DNA of 64,000 nt, from the NCBI GenBank assembly GCA_003279875.1, contig QCGN01000001.1, positions 1 to 64,000 of the forward strand, read 5' to 3'. Origin of the DNA: Prochlorococcus sp. AG-388-D03 (lineage in GTDB: Bacteria > Cyanobacteriota > Cyanobacteriia > PCC-6307 > Cyanobiaceae). This document shows, one piece after another, positions 13,505 through 20,842 of this stretch (the first letter of the stretch is position 1; every line of letters starts with the position of its first letter). Under the pieces are notes generated by a model. That model worked only from the letters and a program-made list of their open reading frames with translations, made no database searches and had not been told where the DNA came from. The translations under genes were made by a program, and so were the position numbers.

Positions 13505-13526
13505 AGCTCTTTAATATTAAAGCCAT

Positions 13527-13763
13527 ATGTTTTGTACTAAATGTGGTCACAAAAATAAAATCAATGCTAATTTTTGCAGTAAATGTGGAAGTAAATTAAA
13601 TATTATTATTGAACATGATCTAACGCCTAAGAAAGAAGTTAAGAAAAGTATGTCTTTAGAAAAAATTTTTCAAGTTATATCAGTTCCTTTGGGAATAGTG
13701 TTATTCGCTGTAGCAAGAATATCACTCAGAACTCTTTTTAAATACTGGTTTAATAACTCTTAA
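13527..13763 (+). CDS. Zinc-ribbon, single-helix membrane protein, 78 aa
   Basis: MFCTKCGHKNKINANFCSKC opens with a four-Cys ribbon (residues 3-21), then a basic linker and one hydrophobic helix (about 48-66, IFQVISVPLGIVLFAVARISL). It follows the M48 gene by 22 nt on the same strand and is probably in the same transcript. It looks like the minimal ribbon-plus-anchor module of the cluster. Confidence 0.75.
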   Translation: MFCTKCGHKNKINANFCSKCGSKLNIIIEHDLTPKKEVKKSMSLEKIFQVISVPLGIVLFAVARISLRTLFKYWFNNS

Positions 13764-13799
13764 ATTATAAAAGTATTTAATTTAAATCTCTTTCAAAAT

Positions 13800-14411
13800 T
13801 CAATTTTTAAATCCACATGATCTACAAAAAATATCATTCATATTCATTGCTGCTCCGCAGTTTTTGCAGAACTTATTTTTAGAGAATTCTGGAGATGTAT
13901 CGCTTTCTGAAATACCATTTTCTCGTAAACGTTTTTTAGCAAATTCTCTAGCATTATTTATTGCAAGCTTTGCTAAAAAAGGTGTGAAAATAAACCAGCA
14001 AATAATCGCAGCTTCACCAAATAATAAACTTGAGATAATTCTTTCTATAAAAACATATCCAAACACAGTAATTGTTCTTCTTGAGAAAGCATAGAAAAGA
14101 CCTACGAAAGGAATCATATGAGCAAATGCATAACCCCAACCATCATCTTGCTGCCTTAATTTATAAGCCTTAATTAAACCTGGTTTGATACTTCCATAAG
14201 TTTTGCTTGATTTGCTTTTATAGCTGTAGTTTTTCTGTTGTGAAGTTTTTTTATTCTCTTTAACTTGATTATTAACTGTTTCTTTTGATTCGATTTTATT
14301 TCCATAAAAATCAACGGAACTATCCGTTACCACTTTCCAGCCACATTTTGGACAATTTTTAGCTTTATCAGAAATTTTCTGACCACACTCTAAACAATTT
14401 ATTAAAGCCAT
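13800..14411 (-). CDS. Membrane protein with zinc ribbons at both ends, 203 aa
   Basis: N-terminal ribbon (CLECGQKISDKAKNCPKCG, residues 6-24), a Ser/Lys linker, two hydrophobic segments (about 92-110, GYAFAHMIPFVGLFYAFSR, and 116-146, VFGYVFIERIISSLLFG...), then a C-terminal ribbon (CKNCGAAMNMNDIFCRSCG). With two helices, both ribbons should face the same side, presumably the cytoplasm. It is convergent with the M48 transcript (36-bp gap). I know no exact family. Confidence 0.75.
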   Translation of the reverse strand: MALINCLECGQKISDKAKNCPKCGWKVVTDSSVDFYGNKIESKETVNNQVKENKKTSQQKNYSYKSKSSKTYGSIKPGLIKAYKLRQQDDGWGYAFAHMIPFVGLFYAFSRRTITVFGYVFIERIISSLLFGEAAIICWFIFTPFLAKLAINNAREFAKKRLRENGISESDTSPEFSKNKFCKNCGAAMNMNDIFCRSCGFKN

Positions 14412-14498
14412 TTATTAAAGAATAAAAAGTCTTTCATAGCTTTATAGCAATATTGGTAATAGCTTTCCATTATAAATTTAAGGTTGTATATTTTAAAT

Positions 14499-14795
14499 AT
14501 GATTGAGAAAAAATTAATTTCGGGAAAAATTGTTCTAATATCATTTCTTTGTACAGCCTTAATTGAAATATTTAACACAATTTTAATAATAAATTTACCT
14601 GAAGAAGCTACCATTCCTTTTTCCATTTTAATACCGATAACAGTTCTTGAATATTCTTTTCTATTAATCGCTTTATTCTTTTCTATTAAGGGTCTTTTTT
14701 ATAATGATAATAAATCTAAAAAGTTAAATTTCATCTATTTAATAGCGAGTATAGTCTGGTTAAGCGAAAAAGTTTTTGAGACCCTTAATTGGTAA
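14499..14795 (+). CDS. Small polytopic membrane protein, 98 aa
   Basis: The ATG at 14499 is chosen over a TTG at 14484. There are about three hydrophobic segments (KIVLISFLCTALIEIFNTIL..., IPITVLEYSFLLIALFFSI..., FIYLIASIVWLSEKVF). It has no cysteine ribbon, the only such gene in this block. It is followed by the 14804 gene after 8 nt, so the two are likely co-translated. The topology (three helices, few charges in loops) matches that of the 14804 membrane part. Confidence 0.65.
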   Translation: MIEKKLISGKIVLISFLCTALIEIFNTILIINLPEEATIPFSILIPITVLEYSFLLIALFFSIKGLFYNDNKSKKLNFIYLIASIVWLSEKVFETLNW

Positions 14796-14803
14796 TAAGA
14801 TCA

Positions 14804-15244
14804 ATGAAATGCAAAAAATGTGGATTTGAAATTAAAGAAAATAAGAAATTTTGTACAAATTGTGGATGGGAAATTGAATTCTCAACATCAGAAGAATCTA
14901 AAAAGTTACCAACTAAACCAAACGATGGTAATTTATTCGACAATTTAATCACACAACCAGTCTTAATATTATTTGTCTTATTAATAAAACTATTTTTAGA
15001 TATTGAAGGATTTCTTCTTTTTAAAAAAGATATTTATTTTGTCGCAAATGAATTTTTAATTCTACTTACAATTTTACAAGTCATAGCTTTGTTTTCTGTA
15101 ATTATTATTTCGATTAAGAAGTTATATATTGAAAAATCTTTTAGTAAATTTGCAAATTATTTATACTTAGCTTTAAGTTTTGCTTTATTATCAACGACCA
15201 TTGAATCATTAATATTTTTTCAAAATATCCAATACGATCTCTAA
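14804..15244 (+). CDS. Zinc-ribbon membrane protein, 146 aa
   Basis: The ATG at 14804 is preferred: it starts exactly at the ribbon (MKCKKCGFEIKENKKFC, TNCGWEIE), as in the 501 aa protein, with which the first 25 codons are almost identical in DNA. After a linker come three hydrophobic segments (about 50-66, 82-105, 120-140). The in-frame extension to 14789 begins inside the previous gene. The 5' end was probably copied from the 9961 gene or vice versa. Confidence 0.75.
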   Translation: MKCKKCGFEIKENKKFCTNCGWEIEFSTSEESKKLPTKPNDGNLFDNLITQPVLILFVLLIKLFLDIEGFLLFKKDIYFVANEFLILLTILQVIALFSVIIISIKKLYIEKSFSKFANYLYLALSFALLSTTIESLIFFQNIQYDL

Positions 15245-15291
15245 GGAAGTTAATTCTAATTAGGCATGAAGAGAAAAAATTAATCAAACTT

Positions 15292-15930
15292 TTAGTCTTT
15301 AACTCCTTGCACTACTTCCTTATAATTTCCAATTGAATTTAACCAGAAACCTATTATTTTTATAATCCTTAAGACCCAAGCCCAAAATGGAGGGATAGCT
15401 ATTCCAGTACTCACTGCTGATCTATAACGTACTGTAATTTCAGAGGAAGCAGGATCAGTATTAGCAAGCATTAATATGATTATAAAAGTGCTTAAAGTTG
15501 CATTTATAACTAAATTACCCTGAGGCTTTATACGGAAGATCTTACAAATAAGACCAATTATGATGAGGTTAAGATAAGAAGTCCCAATAGCTCCTGCAGG
15601 AAGAACAAACAAGAAGCTAAAACTGAAAATATTGTAATTAAAGAAAGAAGATACGCTCTGAATAATTATTCCAGTTAATATTGTTGATCCAATCCATAGA
15701 AAAGAAATAGGAGCTTTAGGCGTTTCATTATTACCCCCTCTAATTTGCGTAGAGCTATTCTCATATGTTTTTGAAACTGAATTTTTTGATGGGAAACTTC
15801 TACTAAGAGCTAAATCAGGCTCATTTTCTCTCTTGTCATTCAAACCTGAATTAGATTTAATTAAAGTTCCACATTTTCCACAAAATTTTGCATCTACTTT
15901 AAGTTTTGACCCACATTTAGTACAAAACAT
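15292..15930 (-). CDS. Zinc-ribbon polytopic membrane protein, 212 aa
   Basis: N-terminal ribbon MFCTKCGSKLKVDAKFCGKC (residues 3-21), a polar linker to about 72, then four hydrophobic segments (for instance FLWIGSTILTGIIIQSV, FSFLFVLPAGAIG, LNLIIIGLIC, ATLSTFIIILMLAN) in a Yip1-like arrangement. It is the last gene before B-repeat 5. It may sense or bind something through the ribbon at the membrane face. The function is unproven. Confidence 0.75.
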   Translation of the reverse strand: MFCTKCGSKLKVDAKFCGKCGTLIKSNSGLNDKRENEPDLALSRSFPSKNSVSKTYENSSTQIRGGNNETPKAPISFLWIGSTILTGIIIQSVSSFFNYNIFSFSFLFVLPAGAIGTSYLNLIIIGLICKIFRIKPQGNLVINATLSTFIIILMLANTDPASSEITVRYRSAVSTGIAIPPFWAWVLRIIKIIGFWLNSIGNYKEVVQGVKD

Positions 15931-16271
15931 TTCTCTTTAAAGTATTGACTCAATAATAACTAGTTAAGAACCCCCTAAACTCATAATATTAACTTCTTTT
16001 TCTAAGAGCTAATAAACCCCATACCGCACATCACTTTCCTAAATAGAAACTTTCTTCGACTAATATTGTTCGATAAACTAAATAAAATGCTTTGGATTTG
16101 GCTGATTTCTGAAAAAGTTAACAAAATGCCATACCAGCACCATACCAGCAGCACTATTTCCCGCAAATTATAGACTATGACTGAAATCAACTACTGGCTA
16201 ATGAAGAGCGAACTGGATGCTAAAAAGTTTTCTTAAATCTAAAATAAGCCGCAAGTTCTTTTTTAGACTCT
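15931..16271. other. Gene-free stretch holding B-repeat 5
   Basis: It contains the leader-plus-start remnant described as B-repeat 5 and, to its right, about 35 bp without features before the lipoprotein gene on the minus strand. A minus-strand frame at 16002-16190 lies wholly over the repeat and is not a gene. Confidence 0.6.
16014..16236 (+). repeat. B-repeat copy 5: right boundary of the zinc-ribbon block
   Basis: AACCCCATACCGCACATCAC and TTTCCTAAATAGAAAC begin the leader. A longer spacer leads to a perfect tandem of CCATACCAGCA (16129-16139, 16140-16150), a 26-nt gap and ATGACTGAA at 16177. The frame MTEINYWLMKSELDA stays homologous to the intact EVE protein for 15 codons, then stops at 16236. 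Confidence 0.85.
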
Positions 16272-16589
16272 CTAGTTATTTAATTTATAGTTCGTCTTAA
16301 TAGTTTTTATTATTGAATCTTGTGGTTCTTCACTTGGATAACAATTAATAATTCTATATTTTCCGCCTTTCTTATCAGTCTCTACAATTGTAAATTCCAC
16401 ATACTTACCTATTCCATCTATTAAATCTTTAACTTCTGTATTAATTATCTCTTCATTTTCATTTTCGATAATACGAGATTTCCCACCGCAACTAATTAAT
16501 GCATTTTCTTTGGTAACTAAAAAATCTTTATCATTACTGCATGAGGACAGAAAAGATAAAGAAAATACTATTAAAAGAAGTTTTTTCAT
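16272..16589 (-). CDS. Small lipoprotein, 105 aa
   Basis: ATG at 16589 (a TTG two codons upstream is less likely). The signal peptide MKKLLLIVFSLSFLSSC ends in a lipobox with Cys17 as the lipid site. The mature domain is small, with cysteines in ISCGGKS and INCYPSE and a strand-rich pattern (YVEFTIVETDKKGGKYRIINCY). It diverges from phoX across 224 bp, so both may be controlled by the same intergenic region. Function is unknown. Confidence 0.7.
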   Translation of the reverse strand: MKKLLLIVFSLSFLSSCSNDKDFLVTKENALISCGGKSRIIENENEEIINTEVKDLIDGIGKYVEFTIVETDKKGGKYRIINCYPSEEPQDSIIKTIKTNYKLNN

Positions 16590-16756
16590 AGTCAAAAGTT
16601 TTTATACATAATTAACTTATAAGGCAATTTTTTTAAGGAGAAGTTAAACATTTTTTTTGATTAAAATAATTAAAAAAATTTGAATGTCAATTAATTATTA
16701 AAAAAATTTTAGCTCCGTATCTTTATTTACTAATGCTAATCAAAATTTATACATTA

Positions 16757-16775
16757 CTTAAATTCAATTTAACCC
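16757..16775 (+). promoter_or_regulatory. Possible Pho box upstream of phoX
   Basis: CTTAAATT, a 3-base spacer, then TTTAACCC: two 8-mers in an 11-bp period that resemble the cyanobacterial PhoB half-site (PyTTAAPyPyT/A, known from PhoB-regulated genes). The second half fits better than the first. It lies about 40 bp before the phoX start. A third half-site is not clear. Confidence 0.45.
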
Positions 16776-16813
16776 TAGAGAACAATTTTTAAATTAGTTA
16801 TCACTTTTATGTT

Positions 16814-18622
16814 GTGGCTGATTTTAATGATGTTGTTTCAAGAAGAAAATTTTTGCAAGGTTCATTTGCTTTAGGCTCTGGAGCATTTATAGCTGCGACA
16901 ATTGGTCCTGCGAAAGCAACTAGTTTCTCAAGTGGTTTTAATGGTATAAGTTTTAATCCTGTGCCAGCTAATGGTAAAGATACAATTACTCTTCCAAAAG
17001 GATTTAGTTGGCATAAAGTTGCATCATGGGGTGATCCATTATGGAGCGGAGTTGATGATTTTGATCAAATAACACGAGGAACAGGAGAATCTCAGGAAGG
17101 GTCTTTTGGGGATAATAATGATGGCATGAGCCTCTTTGATATTGAGGGGAAATCAATTCTTGCAGTCAATAATGAATATTGCAATAGGAAAATAATTTAT
17201 GGAAATAGAGCTAGCGGATTACCAGAAACATCTGATGACGTACGCAAAGGAATTGCTTCGCATGGAGTTTCTATTTTTGAAATAGAAAAGAAATTAGGAA
17301 AATGGAAAATAAAAAAAGATTCACTTTACAACAGGAAAATTACAGGTGATACCAAAATAGCTTTAGATGGACCAGCAGCTGGGTTCTATTTAATGAAAAC
17401 TGATGAGGATCTAACCGGAAAAGTTGCAAAAGGTACTTTCAATAATTGTGGGAACGGCAGAACTCCATGGGGAACTTATCTAGCTTGCGAGGAAAATTTT
17501 CATGGTTACTTTTCTTCACCTTCCGTTCCATCCGCCTCTATTCCGCCAGAACAAGCAAGATATGGTCTAAAGACAAAAGACAAAGGCTATAACTGGGTTA
17601 TGAATCAAGATAGATTTGATTTAGTTAAAAATCCAAACGAAGTTAATAGGCACGGATACATAACTGAAATTGACCCTTCAAAGCCACAATCAATGCCAAG
17701 GAAACATACTGCAATGGGTAGGTTTAAGCATGAGAATTGTGAAGTATCTATTTCTAAAAATGGACAAGTTGTTGCTTATATGGGAGATGATGAACGAGGT
17801 GAGCATCTATATAAGTTCGTATCCAAAGGAAAATATAAAAAAGGTGCTTCTTCTAACTACGATTTATTAACTGAGGGAGAGTTATTTGTTGCTGTTTTTA
17901 ATGATGATGGAACAGGTAAATGGATAAATTTAAAAGAATCTGGAATGAGTGAGCCTGAAATCGCAATTTTCACAAGACTCGCAGCTACTAAAGTTGGAGC
18001 TACAACTATGGATAGACCTGAGTGGGTCGCTGTTAATCCCAAAAAAGTAGAAGCATACTGTGCCTTAACCAATAACAAAAATAGAGGAGTTAAAGATAAT
18101 CAACCAATTAACGCAGTAAATCCAAGAGAAAATAATCCTTACGGACAGATAGTTAGATGGACACCTAGCAATTCAGATCATGCATCAGTAGATTTCAAAT
18201 GGGATCTTTTTGTAATGGCTGGAAATCCTGAAACAGCAGAAGGATTATACAAAGGTTCAGAAAATATAAACAAAGATAATATGTTTAATTCGCCTGATGG
18301 GATCGCCTTTGACTCTAAAGGCAATTTGTGGATTCAGACAGATGGTAAATATAGTAATTCTGGAAAATTTGCAGGAATGGGAAATAATCAAATGCTTTGT
18401 GCAAATCCAAGGACAGGAGAAATTAGTAGATTTCTTGTTGGTCCCAAGGAATGTGAAATTACTGGCATAACTTGGAGTTCTGATAAGAAGACAATGTTTG
18501 TAGGTGTACAACATCCTGGAGAAAAAAATCCAGATAGTTGTCATTTCCCCGATGGAGGTAATAGCGTTCCAAGGTCTACAGTTATTGCCATCACAAGAAA
18601 TAATGGAAGAGCAATTGGATAA
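16814..18622 (+). CDS. phoX: PhoX-type alkaline phosphatase (DUF839), Tat-exported, 602 aa
   Basis: It releases phosphate from organic phosphoesters outside the inner membrane, using Ca/Fe in known PhoX enzymes. The start is GTG, after which a twin-arginine signal is clear (S-R-R-K-F-L-Q-G at residues 9-16, then a hydrophobic ALGSGAFIAATIG stretch). Family marks include NNCGNGRTPWGTYLACEEN, GRFKHENCEV, AYMGDDERGEHLYKFVS and FNSPDGIAFDSKGNLW. Length is normal. tatA follows 31 nt downstream. Phosphate-starvation control is likely given the possible Pho box. Confidence 0.9.
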   Translation: MADFNDVVSRRKFLQGSFALGSGAFIAATIGPAKATSFSSGFNGISFNPVPANGKDTITLPKGFSWHKVASWGDPLWSGVDDFDQITRGTGESQEGSFGDNNDGMSLFDIEGKSILAVNNEYCNRKIIYGNRASGLPETSDDVRKGIASHGVSIFEIEKKLGKWKIKKDSLYNRKITGDTKIALDGPAAGFYLMKTDEDLTGKVAKGTFNNCGNGRTPWGTYLACEENFHGYFSSPSVPSASIPPEQARYGLKTKDKGYNWVMNQDRFDLVKNPNEVNRHGYITEIDPSKPQSMPRKHTAMGRFKHENCEVSISKNGQVVAYMGDDERGEHLYKFVSKGKYKKGASSNYDLLTEGELFVAVFNDDGTGKWINLKESGMSEPEIAIFTRLAATKVGATTMDRPEWVAVNPKKVEAYCALTNNKNRGVKDNQPINAVNPRENNPYGQIVRWTPSNSDHASVDFKWDLFVMAGNPETAEGLYKGSENINKDNMFNSPDGIAFDSKGNLWIQTDGKYSNSGKFAGMGNNQMLCANPRTGEISRFLVGPKECEITGITWSSDKKTMFVGVQHPGEKNPDSCHFPDGGNSVPRSTVIAITRNNGRAIG

Positions 18623-18653
18623 TGTATAAAAACAAAACTATTAGGCAGAAAAC

Positions 18654-18923
18654 ATGAATATATTTGGTGTTGGAATTCCAGAAATTGCTGTAATTTTTGT
18701 TTTAGCTCTTTTAATATTTGGACCTAAAAAGCTACCAGAACTAGGTCGTTCAATTGGAAAAACATTGAAAAGCTTGCAACAAGCTTCTGGAGAGTTTCAA
18801 AAAGAAATTGAGAAAGCAGTTAAAGAAACTGACGAAGAAGTAATAAATGATGGTTCTGAAGTTTATTCAGACAATAGTTTAATAACTGCCAATATTGATG
18901 AAGATGAAGATGATGACGATTAA
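18654..18923 (+). CDS. tatA: Sec-independent translocase subunit TatA/E, 89 aa
   Basis: An N-terminal helix (about residues 6-22, VGIPEIAVIFVLALLIF), the hinge FGPKKLPELGRSIGK, then an amphipathic helix and a very acidic tail (DEDEDDDD). TatA oligomers form the twin-arginine export path for folded proteins. Its position right behind phoX, whose product needs Tat export, suggests a joint phosphate-stress module, possibly as an extra TatA copy. Confidence 0.9.
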   Translation: MNIFGVGIPEIAVIFVLALLIFGPKKLPELGRSIGKTLKSLQQASGEFQKEIEKAVKETDEEVINDGSEVYSDNSLITANIDEDEDDDD

Positions 18924-18960
18924 AGTCAATTAAATCGTTTTTTTAAGATATATTAGCAAT

Positions 18961-19116
18961 CTAAAGAAAATAGTTTTCATCATTTTCCTCAATACTTGTT
19001 TCGACCCATTCAGGCGGATAGTCGCCAAGTTTGACATATTGATAAAGCTTATCTAGATCTGGATCGTAATAAGTGTCATTGATTTTTGGATCTTTGATTA
19101 CTTTACTTGGATGCAT
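18961..19116 (-). CDS. Small acidic protein, 51 aa
   Basis: MHPSKVIKDPKINDTYYDPD... then LDKLYQYVKLGDYPPEWVET and an acidic tail. Coding is suggested by the clean frame in otherwise gene-free DNA. It is soluble, with no known domain. It is convergent with tatA and diverges from the EVE gene leader. Confidence 0.55.
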   Translation of the reverse strand: MHPSKVIKDPKINDTYYDPDLDKLYQYVKLGDYPPEWVETSIEENDENYFL

Positions 19117-19425
19117 AAATAAAATCTGATTTATAAAAGTGAATTTTTAAAAATCATTTATTGCTTTAAATGGTTTGTCTTCAATATTTAAGGCGTAAAA
19201 ATAAAGAAGACTTTTAAAAATTAAGTTGCCAAGATTAAGGAAAAATTAATTTAAAAATAAATTTTTTTTAAACAACTTTAATTGATCAAAACTGTTTTAA
19301 CCCCCCTTACCCATTATCACTTTCCTAAAAAGGAAATTTGATGGATAATGAACCTAGAATTGAGCGTTTTCAGTATTCTGTTCACACACCGTTCACACAT
19401 TGTAATTTTCTTATAACTAATTGAT
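19117..19425. other. Leader region of the EVE gene, parent of the B-repeats
   Basis: From 19303 it matches the B-repeats: ACCCATTATCAC, the inverted repeat TTTCCTAAAAAGGAAA (19321-19336), GATGGATAAT, and the 11-bp-period pair GTTCACACACC/GTTCACACATT (19380-19401), 24 nt before the ATG at 19426. The first 190 bp show no feature beyond AT-rich runs. Confidence 0.75.
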
Positions 19426-19893
19426 ATGACTGAACCTAACTACTGGCTAATGAAAAGTGAACCAGATGCTTACAGTATTGATACATTTAAAAGGGATGGA
19501 GTTACATTATGGGATGGTATCCGAAATTATCAAGCACGCAATTTCATGAGAAGGATGAAAATTGGTGATAAAGTTTTTTTTTATCACTCAAATTGTAAGC
19601 CTCCAGGAATCGTTGGTTTTATGGAGGTTATAGATCTGAAAATTGTTGATCCAACTCAATTTCAAAAAGAATCAAGGTACTATGACCCTAAATCAAGTCA
19701 GGAGAATCCTAGATGGGATTGTGTGAAAGTAAAATATCTATTTAAAGCAGATAAATGTTTAAGTTTACCGGAATTAAAAATCTTATTTAATGAAGATGAA
19801 TTATTACTTGTTAAAAAAGGTAATAGATTATCTATCATTCCTGTAGAAAAAAAAATAGCAAAATTGATTCTAGAAAAAATCAAATCAAGTTAA
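19426..19893 (+). CDS. EVE-domain (PUA-like) protein, 155 aa
   Basis: A single EVE domain, a PUA-related fold that binds modified bases in RNA or DNA. Marks are MTEPNYWLMKSEPDAYSIDT at the start, TLWDGIRNYQARNFMRRMKIGDKVFFYHSN, and a C-terminal strand region. Length (about 150) is typical of stand-alone EVE proteins. The first 48 bp and the leader are the source sequence of the dispersed B-repeats to the left, and this is the only complete copy. It therefore marks the boundary between island and core genome. The in vivo target is unknown. Confidence 0.85.
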   Translation: MTEPNYWLMKSEPDAYSIDTFKRDGVTLWDGIRNYQARNFMRRMKIGDKVFFYHSNCKPPGIVGFMEVIDLKIVDPTQFQKESRYYDPKSSQENPRWDCVKVKYLFKADKCLSLPELKILFNEDELLLVKKGNRLSIIPVEKKIAKLILEKIKSS

Positions 19894-19900
19894 ACCTTGA

Positions 19901-20152
19901 TTAATTATCAAAATCCATTGAAAACATTTTGCCTATGTAAAGTCTAGTTAGATCCCTATTTTGGAATCCATTTTGCATCAAAAATCCTGCAATTGCTGCT
20001 TGTAGTATTCTGTACTGATCCCATTTAGGATGATCTTCAACAAATTTAATCATAGCTTTTTGAAGATTTCCATGAAGATCGCATTTGAAGCTAATTATTT
20101 CTTCTTTCTTATTTATAAATGTTTGGTTAACATCGTCATTTAATTCTTGCAT
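19901..20152 (-). CDS. DUF2811-type protein, 83 aa
   Basis: A small cyanobacterial family protein: ISFKCDLHGNLQKAMIKFVEDHPKWDQYRILQAAIAGFLMQNG is the characteristic helical core (about residues 20-62). Function is unknown. The helix-rich pattern and conservation in cyanobacteria are known for the family. It ends 7 nt from the EVE gene stop (convergent). Confidence 0.75.
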   Translation of the reverse strand: MQELNDDVNQTFINKKEEIISFKCDLHGNLQKAMIKFVEDHPKWDQYRILQAAIAGFLMQNGFQNRDLTRLYIGKMFSMDFDN

Positions 20153-20468
20153 AATTTAAAAAAGTAATACAAATTTCATAGAATACAAAATATATATTTC
20201 TCCAAAAAAAGTAATAAGTCAACTTTTATTATTTCATTAATGTCTCAGTCTGTATTGTTTTGAGAACCTTGTAAGAGAACGGTTTTTAATATAAATTCGC
20301 CTAAATTATAAAAATCTTATAAGTAATATAAAAATTTCTTATGTTTAAAAGTTTTTCCACACGAGGCTGTTAAAGAGACATTTTTTCTAATTTACCTGTG
20401 GAAAAGATGTGAAAAAAATTTTTAAGAACGGGGAATTTTTTTTAAAAAATTCCAATTTAATTAATTTT
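20153..20468. other. Gene-free region between DUF2811 and DUF1818 genes
   Basis: 316 bp with no open frame of note. Its right half contains the DnaA-box-like cluster described separately. A weak hairpin, AACC...GGTT followed by T's, is near 20270-20287. The rest is AT-rich and presumably carries the DUF2811 promoter. Confidence 0.5.
20353..20416. promoter_or_regulatory. Cluster of three DnaA-box-like sequences
   Basis: TTTTCCACA at 20353-20361 on plus. TGTGGAAAA at 20397-20405 is the same box inverted. TGTGAAAAA at 20408-20416 is a looser inverted box (TTTTTCACA). All fit the TTWTNCACA form known for DnaA boxes. Two lie 11 bp apart. This could be a DnaA-regulated promoter or titration site; no replication gene is nearby. 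Confidence 0.45.
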
Positions 20469-20840
20469 TCAATCCATTGATTCCCACATTTTTTTTATTT
20501 CATAAAATAAATTTTCAGCGGTTGGTATAGGCCAATACATTTCAAAAGATCGCGTTTGCTCCGAACTTTCAAATATTAATCTTAAGTTCCATTCACTTTT
20601 TTTACCTTCTAATTCTGCATACCAAGGCATTTGCTCTATTTCTAAATTGATAAACTCTTCATCCATTAAGTCATCTTTTATTTCCAGCAATTGACTATTA
20701 AGTTTTAAAAGTAGTTTGTATAGTAGTTCAAATTCATGTTTTTGTAACTCAATCGCCCAATTGTTTACCCTAATCAAAAAACAATATTTACCTCTTTTTA
20801 TGTCTTTTATTAATCTCCAATTTTTTTCTTCTACTGACAA
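20469..20840 (-). CDS. DUF1818-family protein, 123 aa
   Basis: A cyanobacterial conserved protein: WRLIKDIKRGKYCFLIRVNNWAIELQKHEFELLYKLLLKL and LMDEEFINLEIEQMPWYAELEG match the pattern of DUF1818 as I recall it (WAIEL, LMDEE, W-x-E-x-EG). It lies 2 nt downstream of rpoZ on the same strand, so the two are co-transcribed. Biochemical function is unknown; a small cytoplasmic alpha/beta fold is likely. Confidence 0.75.
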   Translation of the reverse strand: MSVEEKNWRLIKDIKRGKYCFLIRVNNWAIELQKHEFELLYKLLLKLNSQLLEIKDDLMDEEFINLEIEQMPWYAELEGKKSEWNLRLIFESSEQTRSFEMYWPIPTAENLFYEIKKMWESMD

Positions 20841-20842
20841 AG

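Noticed and set aside
14402-14626. Minus-strand 74-codon frame opposite the 14499 membrane gene
   Set aside because: It overlaps a better plus-strand gene with clear membrane helices and follows no start signal.
16002-16190. Minus-strand 62-codon frame over B-repeat 5
   Set aside because: It lies entirely in repeat and leader sequence and has no counterpart at the other copies.
1-19425. Insertion sequence or prophage
   Set aside because: No transposase, integrase, terminase or structural phage gene was recognised, and no terminal inverted repeats bound the blocks.
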